NCBI RefSeq assembly: GCF_011299575.1
Contig: NZ_CP049863.1
Location: forward strand, 2,542,001-2,606,000
DNA: 64,000 nt
Direction: 5' to 3'
Source of the DNA: Leucobacter viscericola
GTDB lineage: Bacteria; Actinomycetota; Actinomycetes; Actinomycetales; Microbacteriaceae
In this document: positions 40,738 to 50,152 of the stretch, piece after piece
Numbering within the stretch: position 1 is the stretch's first letter
Layout: each line of letters begins with the position of its first letter
The notes under the pieces: generated by a model
The model's database searches: none
Told to the model about the DNA's origin: nothing
The model's input: only the letters and a program-made list of their open reading frames with translations
Made by a program: the position numbers and the translations under genes

Positions 40738-42870
40738 TTACGTGCTTGGAACTGCTGCTGGCGTTGCGGTTACGTCGGAATGTGAGGATCGTCGTGATCG
40801 TGTGAGTGGTACGCCCGCCACGCCGAGTGCGCTGCGGGCAACCCGGTCGGTCTCGCGCAGCATCGGGGGATCTGTGCCGGGCATCGGGCTGATGATTGTG
40901 TCGTGCAGGGTGTCGTCGACGGGGATGCCAGCCACGTGAATGGCGGCGTCGAGTGTGCCGTCTGCGCGCACGAGTCGTCCGGTCTCGCCGTCGACGTCGA
41001 AAGCTCTGGTGGGGGCAAGCCCACCGTCTCGCCGTGTGACTCCGAACGCGCGGGCGCGTTCGGCCTGAACGAGGCTCTGTGCGAGCGGATCCCGAGTCTC
41101 GGCGAGGTCGTGAAAGTGCATCCACGCGTCGATCAGAGCTGGTGCGGTGATCTCGGAGTCGGCCACGACCGGCGAGGCCGTTGTGAAACCGTGCTCGCTT
41201 ACGGTTACGGGGGCGCCCGGGCCAATAAACCTCACGATTCCCTGCTCGGCCAGCGCGAGCAACTGTCGGTTACGGAAGGCCGGCGGCCCCGATCCGACCA
41301 TGCCACCGATGGCGTGCAGCAGAGCGAAGCCCGAGCGCCGCGACTCTGCGTCGAAACCGCCGAGTGTGCCGATCCTGTTCGCCACGGCTCTCGCCGTGCT
41401 GACGGACCACAAACCAGCTTTGAGCGGGCTATCGACGCCCAGTTCGGCCTCGTGCAGATCGTGTTCGACACGCTCGCGGATCCACGCATCGAAGTCTTCC
41501 GGCCGTGCGAATGCACCGTCGACCGGTTCGATCTCGGTTGAGAGGTCGAAACGATCTGACGCGTTCGGAACGAATGGCGCCAACGCGAGGTTGAATGCGG
41601 CGGGCGCATCGGTGAGGTCGGCTGCCGAGAGGAGTAGCGATTCGAGAACGATTCGGATCGTGTCGTGGATCTGGCTTGGACTCGCAATGAGCGCCTCGGG
41701 TCGCACCCTGTGCAGTGTGGCGTAGTAGTCGAAAAAGGCATCGGCAACGATCCGCGGCCACACCTGCTGATCGAAATTGATGGGCCGCGGGGTGGCCTCC
41801 CAGTCGACCTCGCGCAGAAACCGTTGGGCAGGTTTGGGTGGCAGTGAGTTGTAGAGCGATTTCGCGCGGAATGGCACCCCGCGCCGCGAGGTCACGTGCA
41901 GGATCGGCTCTTGCCCCGACGGGGTGTAGAGCAGGCCGCCGGGGGCGGTTTGATCCTCCGAAAATTCCCCGCCGCGACCGGCGGTGAGCAATGCCATGGT
42001 GTCAAAGAACCCCATGCCGAGGCCGCGCACGATCGCGTGCGATCCGGGGGTGATCCCGCTGAGATCTTGGTCGACAGGGCTGTCGGGGCGCACCCAGGTG
42101 AGGGCAGGGTGGCCGGTAGCTGTCGTCACGGCGGTGGCTGGAAAGGCCTCGGCTCGCGCGATTGAGGCCGCGAGTTCTCGCTCGGCGAGTGTTTCGGCCC
42201 GGGGGAGCCACCCGGCGGCGATGATGATGGAGTTCGCCGTGATCGAGGTGCCGTCGGCGAGCAGAACGGTTTCGTTCGCGCCTGAGTAACTGGCCTGCTC
42301 GATCCCGACCGCACGACTGCGATGCCGGATCACTCGCACCCCCTCCGGAAGCTGCGCCACAGCGCGGTGGTAGCACCAGCTCAGGTATTCGCCGTAGAGC
42401 GCACGACTGGGGTGGGACTCGGGCAGGATCCCCGCGAGCTCTTCGCGGTACTCGGCGGCAAGGCCGTCGCGCACCGGGTGCGAGTGGAACGCCTCCGTGT
42501 GTGCCTGCGGGATCGCTGGCGACGGCGTCGAGGCTAGGGTGTTGCGAGCGTGGCCCGGATCCTGAACCGCAGCCGTATCGCGCACCAGCACGCACCACTC
42601 GTACTGCGTCGGTCCGGGGAGCACGGGCCCCGCGACCGAGCTTGACTCCTCGGTGAAGAGGGTGACCGCACCGGCGAGCGTGTTCATGCACAACTCGCGT
42701 GTTTGATCGGTGCGCCAGATGCGGCCGGCCCCCGACTGGGCCTCGTCAATCACGTGCAGGTCGAGTGTGGTTGGGCCTGTGAGCGAGGCGCCGATCCGCT
42801 CGATGAGCGACGTGCCGCGCGGCCCCGCCCCAATGATGGCGATTGAGGCGCGGGAAGGTTTCGAGGTCAT
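40738..42870 (-). CDS. FAD/NAD(P)-binding protein (NAD_binding_9 type)
   Basis: The 710-residue flavoprotein-like protein begins with a Rossmann nucleotide motif (IAIIGAGPRGTSLIERIG), and then the PF13454-type signatures ELCMNTLAGAVTLF and PSRALYGEYLSW. A second site region occurs around SIIIAAGWLP and SHAIVRGLGMGFFDTMALLT. Relatives are annotated only as FAD/NAD(P)-binding or hydroxyacylglutathione-like oxidoreductases; the reaction is unknown. ATG 42870 is chosen because the fold starts there, although the ribosome site is weak. It is divergent from the peptide-type ABC operon; this pairing recurs in actinobacteria, which suggests that it processes the imported compound. Confidence 0.78.
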   Translation of the reverse strand: MTSKPSRASIAIIGAGPRGTSLIERIGASLTGPTTLDLHVIDEAQSGAGRIWRTDQTRELCMNTLAGAVTLFTEESSSVAGPVLPGPTQYEWCVLVRDTAAVQDPGHARNTLASTPSPAIPQAHTEAFHSHPVRDGLAAEYREELAGILPESHPSRALYGEYLSWCYHRAVAQLPEGVRVIRHRSRAVGIEQASYSGANETVLLADGTSITANSIIIAAGWLPRAETLAERELAASIARAEAFPATAVTTATGHPALTWVRPDSPVDQDLSGITPGSHAIVRGLGMGFFDTMALLTAGRGGEFSEDQTAPGGLLYTPSGQEPILHVTSRRGVPFRAKSLYNSLPPKPAQRFLREVDWEATPRPINFDQQVWPRIVADAFFDYYATLHRVRPEALIASPSQIHDTIRIVLESLLLSAADLTDAPAAFNLALAPFVPNASDRFDLSTEIEPVDGAFARPEDFDAWIRERVEHDLHEAELGVDSPLKAGLWSVSTARAVANRIGTLGGFDAESRRSGFALLHAIGGMVGSGPPAFRNRQLLALAEQGIVRFIGPGAPVTVSEHGFTTASPVVADSEITAPALIDAWMHFHDLAETRDPLAQSLVQAERARAFGVTRRDGGLAPTRAFDVDGETGRLVRADGTLDAAIHVAGIPVDDTLHDTIISPMPGTDPPMLRETDRVARSALGVAGVPLTRSRRSSHSDVTATPAAVPST

Positions 42871-43077
42871 GTGACCGTTATACGCGGCGTACCGGGGGCG
42901 GGCGCAAGCGTGTGACCGTATGTGACGGCAGGGCCCCAACATGAAGTTCTGTTACGTCGGAGATATTCAAAAAGTAATGTCACGTATAACAATAGCTTTT
43001 GTTGCATCGAACGGTGCCACTGCCCACCAACCGGCGGAACTGCCAACAACGGCCCGCCAGAACTTGAAGGAGACCTC

Positions 43078-44709
43078 ATGAAGAAGCCTCGCATCGCTTT
43101 GATCGGAGCGCTAACCGTAGTCGCCCTCGCGATGACCGGCTGCTCCTCGAGCGCGAGTGGGACTGACTCGGCGGGCGGCAAGACGCTGACCTATCTCGAG
43201 CCGCAGACCTGGAACACGCTTTACCCACCGGCCGGCGGTTTCTACCCGAACGGTGGTGTGCTCAACCAGGTTACGGACCGGCTGCTTTACCAGGATCCCG
43301 AGACGCTTGAACTCGAGCCGTGGATCGCGGCCGAACTGCCAGAGGTCAACGCCGACGCCACCGAGTACACCTTCAAGTTGCGCGACGGTGTCACCTACTC
43401 AGACGGCACGCCCCTCGACGCCGAGAACGTCGTGAAGAACCTCGACCTGTTTGGCAAGGGCGACACGAAGCGGGCGCTCTCGGTCTCTGAAGCGATCAAC
43501 AACTACGACCACGGCGAAGCGGTTGACGCACACACCGTCAAGTTCTTCTTCACGGCCCCGTCGCCGGGCTTCGCCCAGGCGGTCTCGACGATCAACTCGG
43601 GTCTGCTGTCGAACAAGACCCTCGACCGCACGAGCGAGGAGTTCGGGCCGGGCAACGCCGACAAGATTATCGGCAGCGGTCCGTTTGTGATCGCCGATGA
43701 GAAGGTCGGCTCGGAGTTGAAGCTCACAACACGCAAGGATTACGACTGGGCTCCCAAAGCTCGCGACCATCAGGGCGCCGCAAAGATCGACGGGGTCGAC
43801 ATTTTGGTGGCCGCGGAGTCGAGCGTGCGAGTCGGCACGGTCGTCTCGGGCCAGGCAGATATCGCGCGCCAGATCCCCGCTCCCGACGAGGCGCAGTTCT
43901 TGGCGGACGGGCTCACGCTCGTCGCGGCGTCTACCAACGGCGTCAACAACAGTCTGAGCCTGCGCTTCAACCACCCGCTGCTCAATGACATTAAGGTGCG
44001 GCAGGCGATCATCGCGGGCGTCGATCGCGAAGCGATTGTCGACACACTCTTCACGAAGAACTACCCGCTCGCTACGGGCATTCTCGCGAAGACCGCACTC
44101 GGCTACACCGACACCTCGAAGTTCTACGAGTACGACCCCGCGAAGGCCGCGAAGCTGCTCGACGAGGCCGGCTGGGTTGCCGGATCCGACGGCATCCGCG
44201 AGAAGGACGGGCAGAAGCTCGTCATCACCTTTAACGAGGCGCTGCCGCAGCCGCGCTCCAAAGAGGTCGTCACGCTGATTCAGGAGCAGCTGGCAAAGAT
44301 CGGGATCGGTGTCGAACTGTTCGCGGGGGATCAGGCCGCGCAAGACGAAGCCCGCCTCGACGAAGACAAGATTCAGGTCTACCACTCAATGGTCGGTCGC
44401 GCGGACTACGACGTGCTCAAGTCGCAGTTCTACTCGAAGAACCGTAACGCGCTCCTGAACCTCGACACCGCCACCGAAACCGTGCGCGACAAAGAGCTCG
44501 ATGGGCTGCTCGAGCAGGTCGCCTCGGTGCCAACGACCGAAGAACGCCAGAAGGCCTCGGCCGCCGCGCAGCAGCGCCTCGCCGAGCAGGCCTACGTGCT
44601 GCCGCTCTTCGAGGAACCGCAGGTGTTCGGACTGCGTTCATCGGTCAAGGGCTTCCACACCGAGTCGATCGGTCGGCCGTCCTTCTACGATGTCACGCTC
44701 GGCAAGTAA
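43078..44709 (+). CDS. ABC transporter substrate-binding lipoprotein (SBP_bac_5 family)
   Basis: The 543-residue extracytoplasmic binding lipoprotein has signal peptide IALIGALTVVALAMTGC with lipobox AMTGC. The mature protein follows the peptide/nickel-binding fold: EPWIAAELPEVNADATEYTFKLRDGVTYSDGTPLDAENV near the start and RFNHPLLNDIKVRQAIIAGVDREAIV in the middle. AAGGAGA lies 6 bases before ATG 43078. It resembles the KPN_01854-like subgroup, which travels with CMD/AhpD-like proteins, as here. It is first in an operon with two permeases and one fused ATPase. The ligand is unknown. Confidence 0.9.
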   Translation: MKKPRIALIGALTVVALAMTGCSSSASGTDSAGGKTLTYLEPQTWNTLYPPAGGFYPNGGVLNQVTDRLLYQDPETLELEPWIAAELPEVNADATEYTFKLRDGVTYSDGTPLDAENVVKNLDLFGKGDTKRALSVSEAINNYDHGEAVDAHTVKFFFTAPSPGFAQAVSTINSGLLSNKTLDRTSEEFGPGNADKIIGSGPFVIADEKVGSELKLTTRKDYDWAPKARDHQGAAKIDGVDILVAAESSVRVGTVVSGQADIARQIPAPDEAQFLADGLTLVAASTNGVNNSLSLRFNHPLLNDIKVRQAIIAGVDREAIVDTLFTKNYPLATGILAKTALGYTDTSKFYEYDPAKAAKLLDEAGWVAGSDGIREKDGQKLVITFNEALPQPRSKEVVTLIQEQLAKIGIGVELFAGDQAAQDEARLDEDKIQVYHSMVGRADYDVLKSQFYSKNRNALLNLDTATETVRDKELDGLLEQVASVPTTEERQKASAAAQQRLAEQAYVLPLFEEPQVFGLRSSVKGFHTESIGRPSFYDVTLGK

Positions 44710-44719
44710 GTAGACAACA

Positions 44720-45775
44720 GTGACCAGCACAGCTGTTCTGCGGCGCGTGGGCCAGGCCATCCTGGTCCTCGCGCTCGCCTACACCGCGGCCTTCGTGCTG
44801 CTCGCGGCCCTGCCGGGTGACGCCGTCATGGCGCGCTACGGCAACCCGGATCTCGGCCTCTCACCAGACCAGCTGGCCGAGATTCGGGCGTCGTACGGCA
44901 TCGATCAGCCGCTGATTCTGCGCTACTTCGATTCGATCGGCGCGTTTCTCACCGGCGATCTCGGCTACTCCGTGCAGAGCGGAGCCGCGGTGTCGACGCT
45001 GCTCGCCGAGGCGCTGCCGGGGACTTTGACACTCGCGTCGATTGCGCTCGTCGGGGCTGTGTTCCTTGCCGTGGTGATCGCGTTCACCGCGAGCTACGGC
45101 AAGGGCCGCTGGCTGCGCCGCGTCTTCCGTAACCTGCCGCCGCTCTTTGTGTCGCTGCCGGTGTTCTGGATCGGCATTGTGCTCATTCAGATCTTTTCGT
45201 TCCAGCTTGGGCTGATCCCTGTGATTGGCGCAAGCGACACCCAAGCGCTCGTGTTGCCGGCCTTGACCCTCATGATCCCGATCGCAGCCCCGCTCGCGCA
45301 GGTGTTCCTGCGCAGCATCGACGAGGTGCGCGAGCAGCCGTTTGTGTCGGTCGTGCGAGCTCGCGGCGCGGGTACTTCGTGGCTGCTGTGGCGAAACGTC
45401 GCCCCCAACGCGTTGCTGCCCGCGCTCACCATGGCCGGGCTGCTCTTCGGCGAGCTGGTCGGTGGTGCGATCGTCACGGAAACCGTGTTTGGCAGGGTCG
45501 GCATCGGCAGTCTCACGGCGCAGGCAGTCGCCAACCGCGATACGCCCGTGCTGCTCGCGGTTGTTGTGATTGCGGCGGCCATCTTCGTGACGATCAATCT
45601 CGCCGTCGACCTGCTCTATCCCGTGCTCGATGCAAGGCTGCGGCAGAGCGGGCGCCGAGTTGGTGGGTCTGCGAAGCGGCGGGCAGGATCCGCGCGCTCT
45701 GGGTCTGCCACAGCTTCGACGCAGCTTGAGTCATCTGAGACCGAGATCCCCGTATCTTCAGGAGGTATCTCATGA
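44720..45775 (+). CDS. ABC transporter permease, DppB type
   Basis: 351 residues, six membrane segments, with the usual long periplasmic loop after helix 1 (GDAVMARYGNPDLGLSPDQLAEIRASYGIDQPLILRY). The EAA loop that docks on the ATPase is near RARGAGTSWLLWRNVAPNALLP. The C-terminal 45 residues are Ser/Arg-rich and probably disordered. GTG 44720 lies 10 bases after the binding-protein stop. It overlaps the next permease by 4 bases (ATGA). Confidence 0.9.
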   Translation: MTSTAVLRRVGQAILVLALAYTAAFVLLAALPGDAVMARYGNPDLGLSPDQLAEIRASYGIDQPLILRYFDSIGAFLTGDLGYSVQSGAAVSTLLAEALPGTLTLASIALVGAVFLAVVIAFTASYGKGRWLRRVFRNLPPLFVSLPVFWIGIVLIQIFSFQLGLIPVIGASDTQALVLPALTLMIPIAAPLAQVFLRSIDEVREQPFVSVVRARGAGTSWLLWRNVAPNALLPALTMAGLLFGELVGGAIVTETVFGRVGIGSLTAQAVANRDTPVLLAVVVIAAAIFVTINLAVDLLYPVLDARLRQSGRRVGGSAKRRAGSARSGSATASTQLESSETEIPVSSGGIS

Positions 45776-46659
45776 CCGCGACGGAAGTCATCGCCGAAAC
45801 ATCTGCCGGTATCAAGCCGGTGCAGGAGGCAGGCCCAACCCGCCAGGCACCCAAAGCCTGGCGCGCGATCCTACGCCCGGGCACTCTGCTGCCGCTGCTC
45901 ATCCTGCTGGTCGCTATCGCCTGGGCGGTGGCTCCGGGGCTCTTCACCTCGGTGAGCCCAACCGAAACCGTGGGCCCCGCGCTGCAGGCCCCGAGCGCCG
46001 AGCACTGGTTTGGCACCGATGCGACGGGCCGCGACCTGTTGAGCCGGGTCATCTTCGGCGCAACGCAGTCGATCACCGCCGCGCTCATTGCGGTCGCGGT
46101 CGGACTGGTGTTCGGATCGCTCATCGGTGTGACCGCAGGTGCCCTGGGTGGCGGCTTCGACGAGGCCCTGATGCGCCTGGTCGACGTGCTGCTCGCGATC
46201 CCGACCCTGCTGCTCTCACTCAGCATCGTGATTCTGCTCGGCTTCGGCACCGCCAACGCGGCGATCGCGGTGGGAGTGACCTCGGTCGCGGTGTTCGCCC
46301 GGCTGGCGCGTGCGCAGGTCGTGAGTGTGCGGGCGAGCGAGTACGTGGAGGCAGCGTACGGATCGGGTGGCGGATTCTTCGGAGTGCTCTGGCGGCACGT
46401 ACTGCCGAACTCGCTCACACCCGTGATCGCGCTCGCGGCTCTGCAACTCGGGTCCGCGATCCTGCAGATTTCCACGCTCGGATTCCTGGGATACGGCGCA
46501 CCGCCGCCGACTCCCGAGTGGGGCCTGCTGATTGCCGAGGGTCGCAACTACGTGTCGACCGCGTGGTGGCTGACGGTGCTGCCGGGCCTGGTTGTTGTGT
46601 TTGTTGTTATCGCGAGTAATCGGCTGAGCCAGGCCATCAACCGGGGGAGCGAATCATGA
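45772..46659 (+). CDS. ABC transporter permease, DppC type
   Basis: The 295-residue second transmembrane subunit has the conserved HWFGTDATGRDLLSRVIFGATQS after helix 1, typical of DppC/OppC proteins, and the EAA loop around RASEYVEAAYGSGGGFFGVLWRHVLPNSLTPV. ATG 45772 overlaps the upstream permease, and the stop overlaps the ATPase start, so all three are translationally coupled. GGAGG is present in the end of the upstream gene. Confidence 0.9.
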   Translation: MTATEVIAETSAGIKPVQEAGPTRQAPKAWRAILRPGTLLPLLILLVAIAWAVAPGLFTSVSPTETVGPALQAPSAEHWFGTDATGRDLLSRVIFGATQSITAALIAVAVGLVFGSLIGVTAGALGGGFDEALMRLVDVLLAIPTLLLSLSIVILLGFGTANAAIAVGVTSVAVFARLARAQVVSVRASEYVEAAYGSGGGFFGVLWRHVLPNSLTPVIALAALQLGSAILQISTLGFLGYGAPPPTPEWGLLIAEGRNYVSTAWWLTVLPGLVVVFVVIASNRLSQAINRGSES

Positions 46660-48506
46660 GTCAGACGGAAACGGTGGGCGCCACTGAACCTCAGACCGCG
46701 GGGCCCAAGGTCCCCGGGCCTCAGGACACCCGCCTTCGCGGGTCACTTGCGCACAGTAAAAGCGGTGAAACACTGGCCACAACTGACCCGCGTGCGGGGG
46801 TAGAGCGACCAACTGAGACCGCGATCCCGACCCCGCTGCTCAGTATTCGGGATCTCGCCGTCCAGTACCGCACCGATCGCGGTCTCGTTGATGCGGTGCG
46901 CGGCGTCAGCTTCGACGTCGCACTCGGCAAGGTCACTGCCGTGGTTGGCGAGTCGGGATCGGGCAAGACCACTGTTGCCCAGTCGGTCATCGGCCTGCTC
47001 GCCGCCAACGGCCAGATCGCGGGTGGCAGCGTTGTGCTGAACGAACGCCGTGACGGACCCACCGAACTCGTGGGCCTCTCGGAACGGCGGTGGCGCGGTC
47101 TGCGCGGGCGCTGCATCGGGCTGATCCCGCAGGATCCCGGCAACTCTCTCAACCCCGTCGCCACGATTGGGGCGAGCGTTGCCGAGTCGCTGCGCATTCA
47201 CGGGCAGCGTGATCGACGCGCGATTCGCAGTCGCGTGCTCGAACTGCTGGACCAGGTCGGCATCGACGATCCCGCGCGCCGCGCGAAGCAGTACCCGCAC
47301 GAGTTTTCGGGTGGCATGCGGCAGCGGGTGCTCATCGCGACGGCGATCGCCAATGATCCCGAGCTGCTGATCGCCGACGAACCGACAAGTGCTCTCGACG
47401 TCACGGTGCAGCGCACGGTGCTGGATCTGCTCGATCGCCTGCGGCAGGAGACCGGCACCGGGCTGCTGTTCATCACGCACGATCTGGCGGTTGCCGCGGA
47501 GCGCGCGGACAGTGTTGTGGTGATGCGCGGCGGCGCTGTACAGGAGTCGGGGCCGAGTGAGCGTGTGCTCACACGACCCGAGTCCGAGTACACACGCCAG
47601 CTGATGGCAGACGCTCCGGCGTTCGGCAACCCGGGGGAGCGCGAGCGGGTTGTTGTGGTGGACGTTGCTGAGGGGGTGGGATCCGATCCCGAACCCCTGA
47701 TCTCTGTGTCTGCGCCAGCTTCGCCGGTGCTTGAGGTGCGGGAGCTGCGGCAGGAGTTTCGGGGAGCCCGCGGAGCTTCCCCGTTTGTTGCCGTCGATGA
47801 CGTGTCATTTTCGGTTCCACGTGGAACGACACACGCGCTGGTGGGTGAATCGGGATCGGGAAAAACCACCACGGGGCGCGCGATCGCGGGCTTCGCTCGG
47901 CCGACCTCCGGGAGCGTTCGGGTTGGCGAGGTTGAGGTGACCGAGCTGCGGGGGCGTGGCCTGCGCGAGTTCCGTCGTAGCGTGCAGCTTGTGTACCAGA
48001 ATCCGTATGGCTCGCTGGATCCGCGGCAGAGTATCGGCCAGGTGCTCGCTGAACCGCTGCGCAACTTTGGCATTGGCTCGGCGGCTGACCGAGGTGCGCG
48101 GGTGTCGCGTGCGCTTGAGCTCGTTGCTCTGCCGCCGGAGTTCGCCCATCGCAAACCTCGGGAGCTCTCGGGTGGCCAACGGCAGCGGGTCGCGATCGCG
48201 CGTGCCCTGATCGTTGAGCCCGAGCTGGTTGTGCTCGACGAGGCCGTGTCGGCGCTCGACGTGACGGTGCAGGCTCAGATCTTGCGTCTACTCACACGGT
48301 TGCAGCGAGAACTCGGGTTGAGCTACGTGTTCATCTCGCACGACCTGTCGGTTGTGCGCCAGATCGCCGATACCGTCTCGGTGCTGCAGCGCGGCCGCCA
48401 GGTTGAACAGGGTCCAACGGAGCAAGTCTTTAGCTCGCCGGAGCACCCCTACACGCGCAAGCTGCTGGAAGCAATCCCGGGCCGCGGACCGGGCTGGGTG
48501 ATTTGA
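46656..48506 (+). CDS. Fused double ABC ATPase (DppD-DppF type)
   Basis: 616 residues carrying both ATPase subunits in one chain. Domain 1 (about 55-310) has Walker A GESGSGKTTVAQ, signature FSGGMRQRV and Walker B LLIADEPTSALD. Domain 2 (about 350-610) has Walker A GESGSGKTTTGR, signature LSGGQRQRV and Walker B LVVLDEAVSALD, with H-loops ITHDLAV and ISHDLSV. In domain 2 the usual DEP is DEA. Residues 1-50 are a low-complexity extension not needed for the fold. ATG 46656 overlaps the upstream permease. It energises the transporter at 43078-46659. A parS-like palindrome lies within it. Confidence 0.93.
   Translation: MSQTETVGATEPQTAGPKVPGPQDTRLRGSLAHSKSGETLATTDPRAGVERPTETAIPTPLLSIRDLAVQYRTDRGLVDAVRGVSFDVALGKVTAVVGESGSGKTTVAQSVIGLLAANGQIAGGSVVLNERRDGPTELVGLSERRWRGLRGRCIGLIPQDPGNSLNPVATIGASVAESLRIHGQRDRRAIRSRVLELLDQVGIDDPARRAKQYPHEFSGGMRQRVLIATAIANDPELLIADEPTSALDVTVQRTVLDLLDRLRQETGTGLLFITHDLAVAAERADSVVVMRGGAVQESGPSERVLTRPESEYTRQLMADAPAFGNPGERERVVVVDVAEGVGSDPEPLISVSAPASPVLEVRELRQEFRGARGASPFVAVDDVSFSVPRGTTHALVGESGSGKTTTGRAIAGFARPTSGSVRVGEVEVTELRGRGLREFRRSVQLVYQNPYGSLDPRQSIGQVLAEPLRNFGIGSAADRGARVSRALELVALPPEFAHRKPRELSGGQRQRVAIARALIVEPELVVLDEAVSALDVTVQAQILRLLTRLQRELGLSYVFISHDLSVVRQIADTVSVLQRGRQVEQGPTEQVFSSPEHPYTRKLLEAIPGRGPGWVI
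47814..47827. promoter_or_regulatory. parS-like 14-bp palindrome inside the ATPase gene
   Basis: GTTCCACGTGGAAC is a perfect 14-base palindrome centred on CACGTG, matching the core of bacterial parS sites (TGTTNCACGTGRAACA type). It is the only such site seen. Outer bases (G before, G after) do not extend the consensus. It encodes SVPRGT with codons CCA, CGT and GGA, which are less favoured here. Confidence 0.5.
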
Positions 48507-48516
48507 GTGCTGCCCA

Positions 48517-48590
48517 GTCTCGCTCACCCGGCCTAGTCCACCTCTGTCTCGCTCACCCGGCCTAGCCCACCAGCTTGACCCACCCGGCCT
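48517..48590. repeat. C-rich direct repeats after the ABC operon
   Basis: TCTCGCTCACCCGGCCTAG occurs twice (48518-48536 and 48547-48565). A third partial copy of the CACCCGGCCT core begins at 48581, giving a 27-29 base period. They directly precede the long hairpin at 48602-48661. Confidence 0.75.
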
Positions 48591-48601
48591 CGCCCGCCCC
48601 T

Positions 48602-48661
48602 CTGCGGTGAACGCAAGTCAACATTATGGACGCTCATAATGTTGGCTTGCGTTCACCGCAG
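48602..48661 (+). terminator. 27-bp hairpin after the ABC operon
   Basis: Arms 48602-48628 and 48635-48661 pair over 27 bases with one G-T wobble (outer CTGCGGTGAACGCAAG, inner CAACATTATG) around loop GACGCT. A G-run follows, not T. It lies 95 bases past the ATPase stop. Confidence 0.75.
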
Positions 48662-48746
48662 GGGGGGGCAGGAGGGGGCAGGAGGGCCGGAGGGGGCCGA
48701 AGGATCTTGAGAATCAATGTCTACTACCTACTGAATGGAGCTTCAC

Positions 48747-50111
48747 ATGACCACCACCACTGAAACCGAAATCCACCTCGATACCGACGTTCTCGCGGCC
48801 CTCACCGGGATCGCTCCCGGTGACGCTCTTGACCAAGCGCGCGACCGGCGTCCCGAGTCGCGCGAGCACACGCAGGGCAGCTTCGAAGCGCTCTTCCTGC
48901 CGAGTGACGCCTCGCAGGTGAGTCTTGCCGAGCGCGCCGCCGTTGCGCTCTTCGTTGCCAAGCTGCATCGACAGGCTGCGGCCGTCGAGTTCTACGGCGC
49001 GCTGTTGCGGAGCACCGGGGGCGAGCGGCTTGAAGCGCTGATCGTCGGCGAGGCGCGGCGGGCAGCGGGGGAGGGTCCCTACGGGGCATTTCGCGCTGAG
49101 AACGTTGCCGAGAGCGTGAGCGGCCCTGAGTTCTCCGTCGACTCGGTCGAGGCCGCTTACGCGCTGGGGGATCGTCTCGCCGCCGCCCTCGAGCACGCGC
49201 ACCTGCTCGTGCTGCACCCGCGTGACGCCGACCGAGCCGCACTGCAGCAGTTGCTCGACGCGGGCTGGAGCACGACGGGGATCGTCACGCTGTCGCAGCT
49301 CGTGGCTTTTCTCACCTTCCAGCTACGAGTCGTGCACGGATTGAGCGAGTTGCGGTTGGCCGATGGGGGAGCAGCCGTCGAAGCGGGCGAATTCACGGAG
49401 CTCGCTGCTCGCGTGGCTCAGCTGGCGGAGGAGCGCTTGCGCGACGCGGCCTGGGGATCGAGCGCGACTCATCTGGCCGGCCAGAATTCTGAGCCCGGCG
49501 GCGACACCGAGCCACGTGAGCAGCTGCCTCCCGCACCAAAGGTCACGGAGCCCGCGCGGTTCACGCAAGATGTTCTGGGCTGGAAGCCCTGGCTCGAACC
49601 GCTGCCCGTTGCCGAGTTTACGGAGCGTCACTACGAGGCGCTGGTAGAGCGCGAGCGGGTGCACATGCCGTACTTCCGGGTGCTGGCGCGTGATCCTGAG
49701 GCTCTTCTTGAGCGCACCCTCACCGACCTCGACATCTTCACGAACACCGACGCCGGGCTGCCACGTGCTGAGCGGGAGATCGCTGCGGCTGCCGCGTCCC
49801 GCTTCAATGGCTGCGTGTTCTGCGCCTCGGTGCACTCGCGGTTCGCGACGGAGAAGGGGGCCGATCGTGCGGAGGTGCAGCGTCTGCTCGATGATGGGGT
49901 GACGGCCGAATTTGGTCCGCGCTGGAACGCGATTATTGCTGCGACAGTCGCGCTGACCGCAACGCCGCCTCGCTTTGGTGGGGAGCACGTCGCATCACTG
50001 CGCGCTGCGGGACTCGACGAGCTCGAACTGCTCGACGTTATTCAGGCGGGAGCCTTCTTCAACTGGGCCAACCGCCTGATGCTCTCGCTGGGCGAGCCGA
50101 CCGTGGCGTGA
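48747..50111 (+). CDS. Double AhpD/CMD-like protein (Avi_7170/Avi_7169-type fusion)
   Basis: 454 residues with two carboxymuconolactone-decarboxylase/AhpD-like modules. The C-terminal one (about 255-454) has the full redox motif EREIAAAAASRFNGCVFCASVHSRF, that is CxxC followed by His. The N-terminal one (about 10-190) has the same helical pattern (LAERAAVALFVAKLHRQAAAVEFY) without the cysteines and is probably inactive. It looks like a fusion of the two proteins often found beside KPN_01854-type ABC transporters. ATG 48747 has GGAG 7 bases upstream. It may reduce peroxide or a substrate-derived peroxy compound; this is inference. Confidence 0.82.
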   Translation: MTTTTETEIHLDTDVLAALTGIAPGDALDQARDRRPESREHTQGSFEALFLPSDASQVSLAERAAVALFVAKLHRQAAAVEFYGALLRSTGGERLEALIVGEARRAAGEGPYGAFRAENVAESVSGPEFSVDSVEAAYALGDRLAAALEHAHLLVLHPRDADRAALQQLLDAGWSTTGIVTLSQLVAFLTFQLRVVHGLSELRLADGGAAVEAGEFTELAARVAQLAEERLRDAAWGSSATHLAGQNSEPGGDTEPREQLPPAPKVTEPARFTQDVLGWKPWLEPLPVAEFTERHYEALVERERVHMPYFRVLARDPEALLERTLTDLDIFTNTDAGLPRAEREIAAAAASRFNGCVFCASVHSRFATEKGADRAEVQRLLDDGVTAEFGPRWNAIIAATVALTATPPRFGGEHVASLRAAGLDELELLDVIQAGAFFNWANRLMLSLGEPTVA

Positions 50112-50152
50112 GTTGCCACTCGCCGCTCGCTGCTCGCCGATATGCCCGAGCG

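Noticed and set aside
42871..43077. Riboswitch or leader peptide upstream of the ABC binding-protein gene
   Set aside because: The in-frame extension reads cysteine/proline-rich residues and the DNA has only weak imperfect repeats (TGTTACG/CGTATAACA); no known aptamer pattern.
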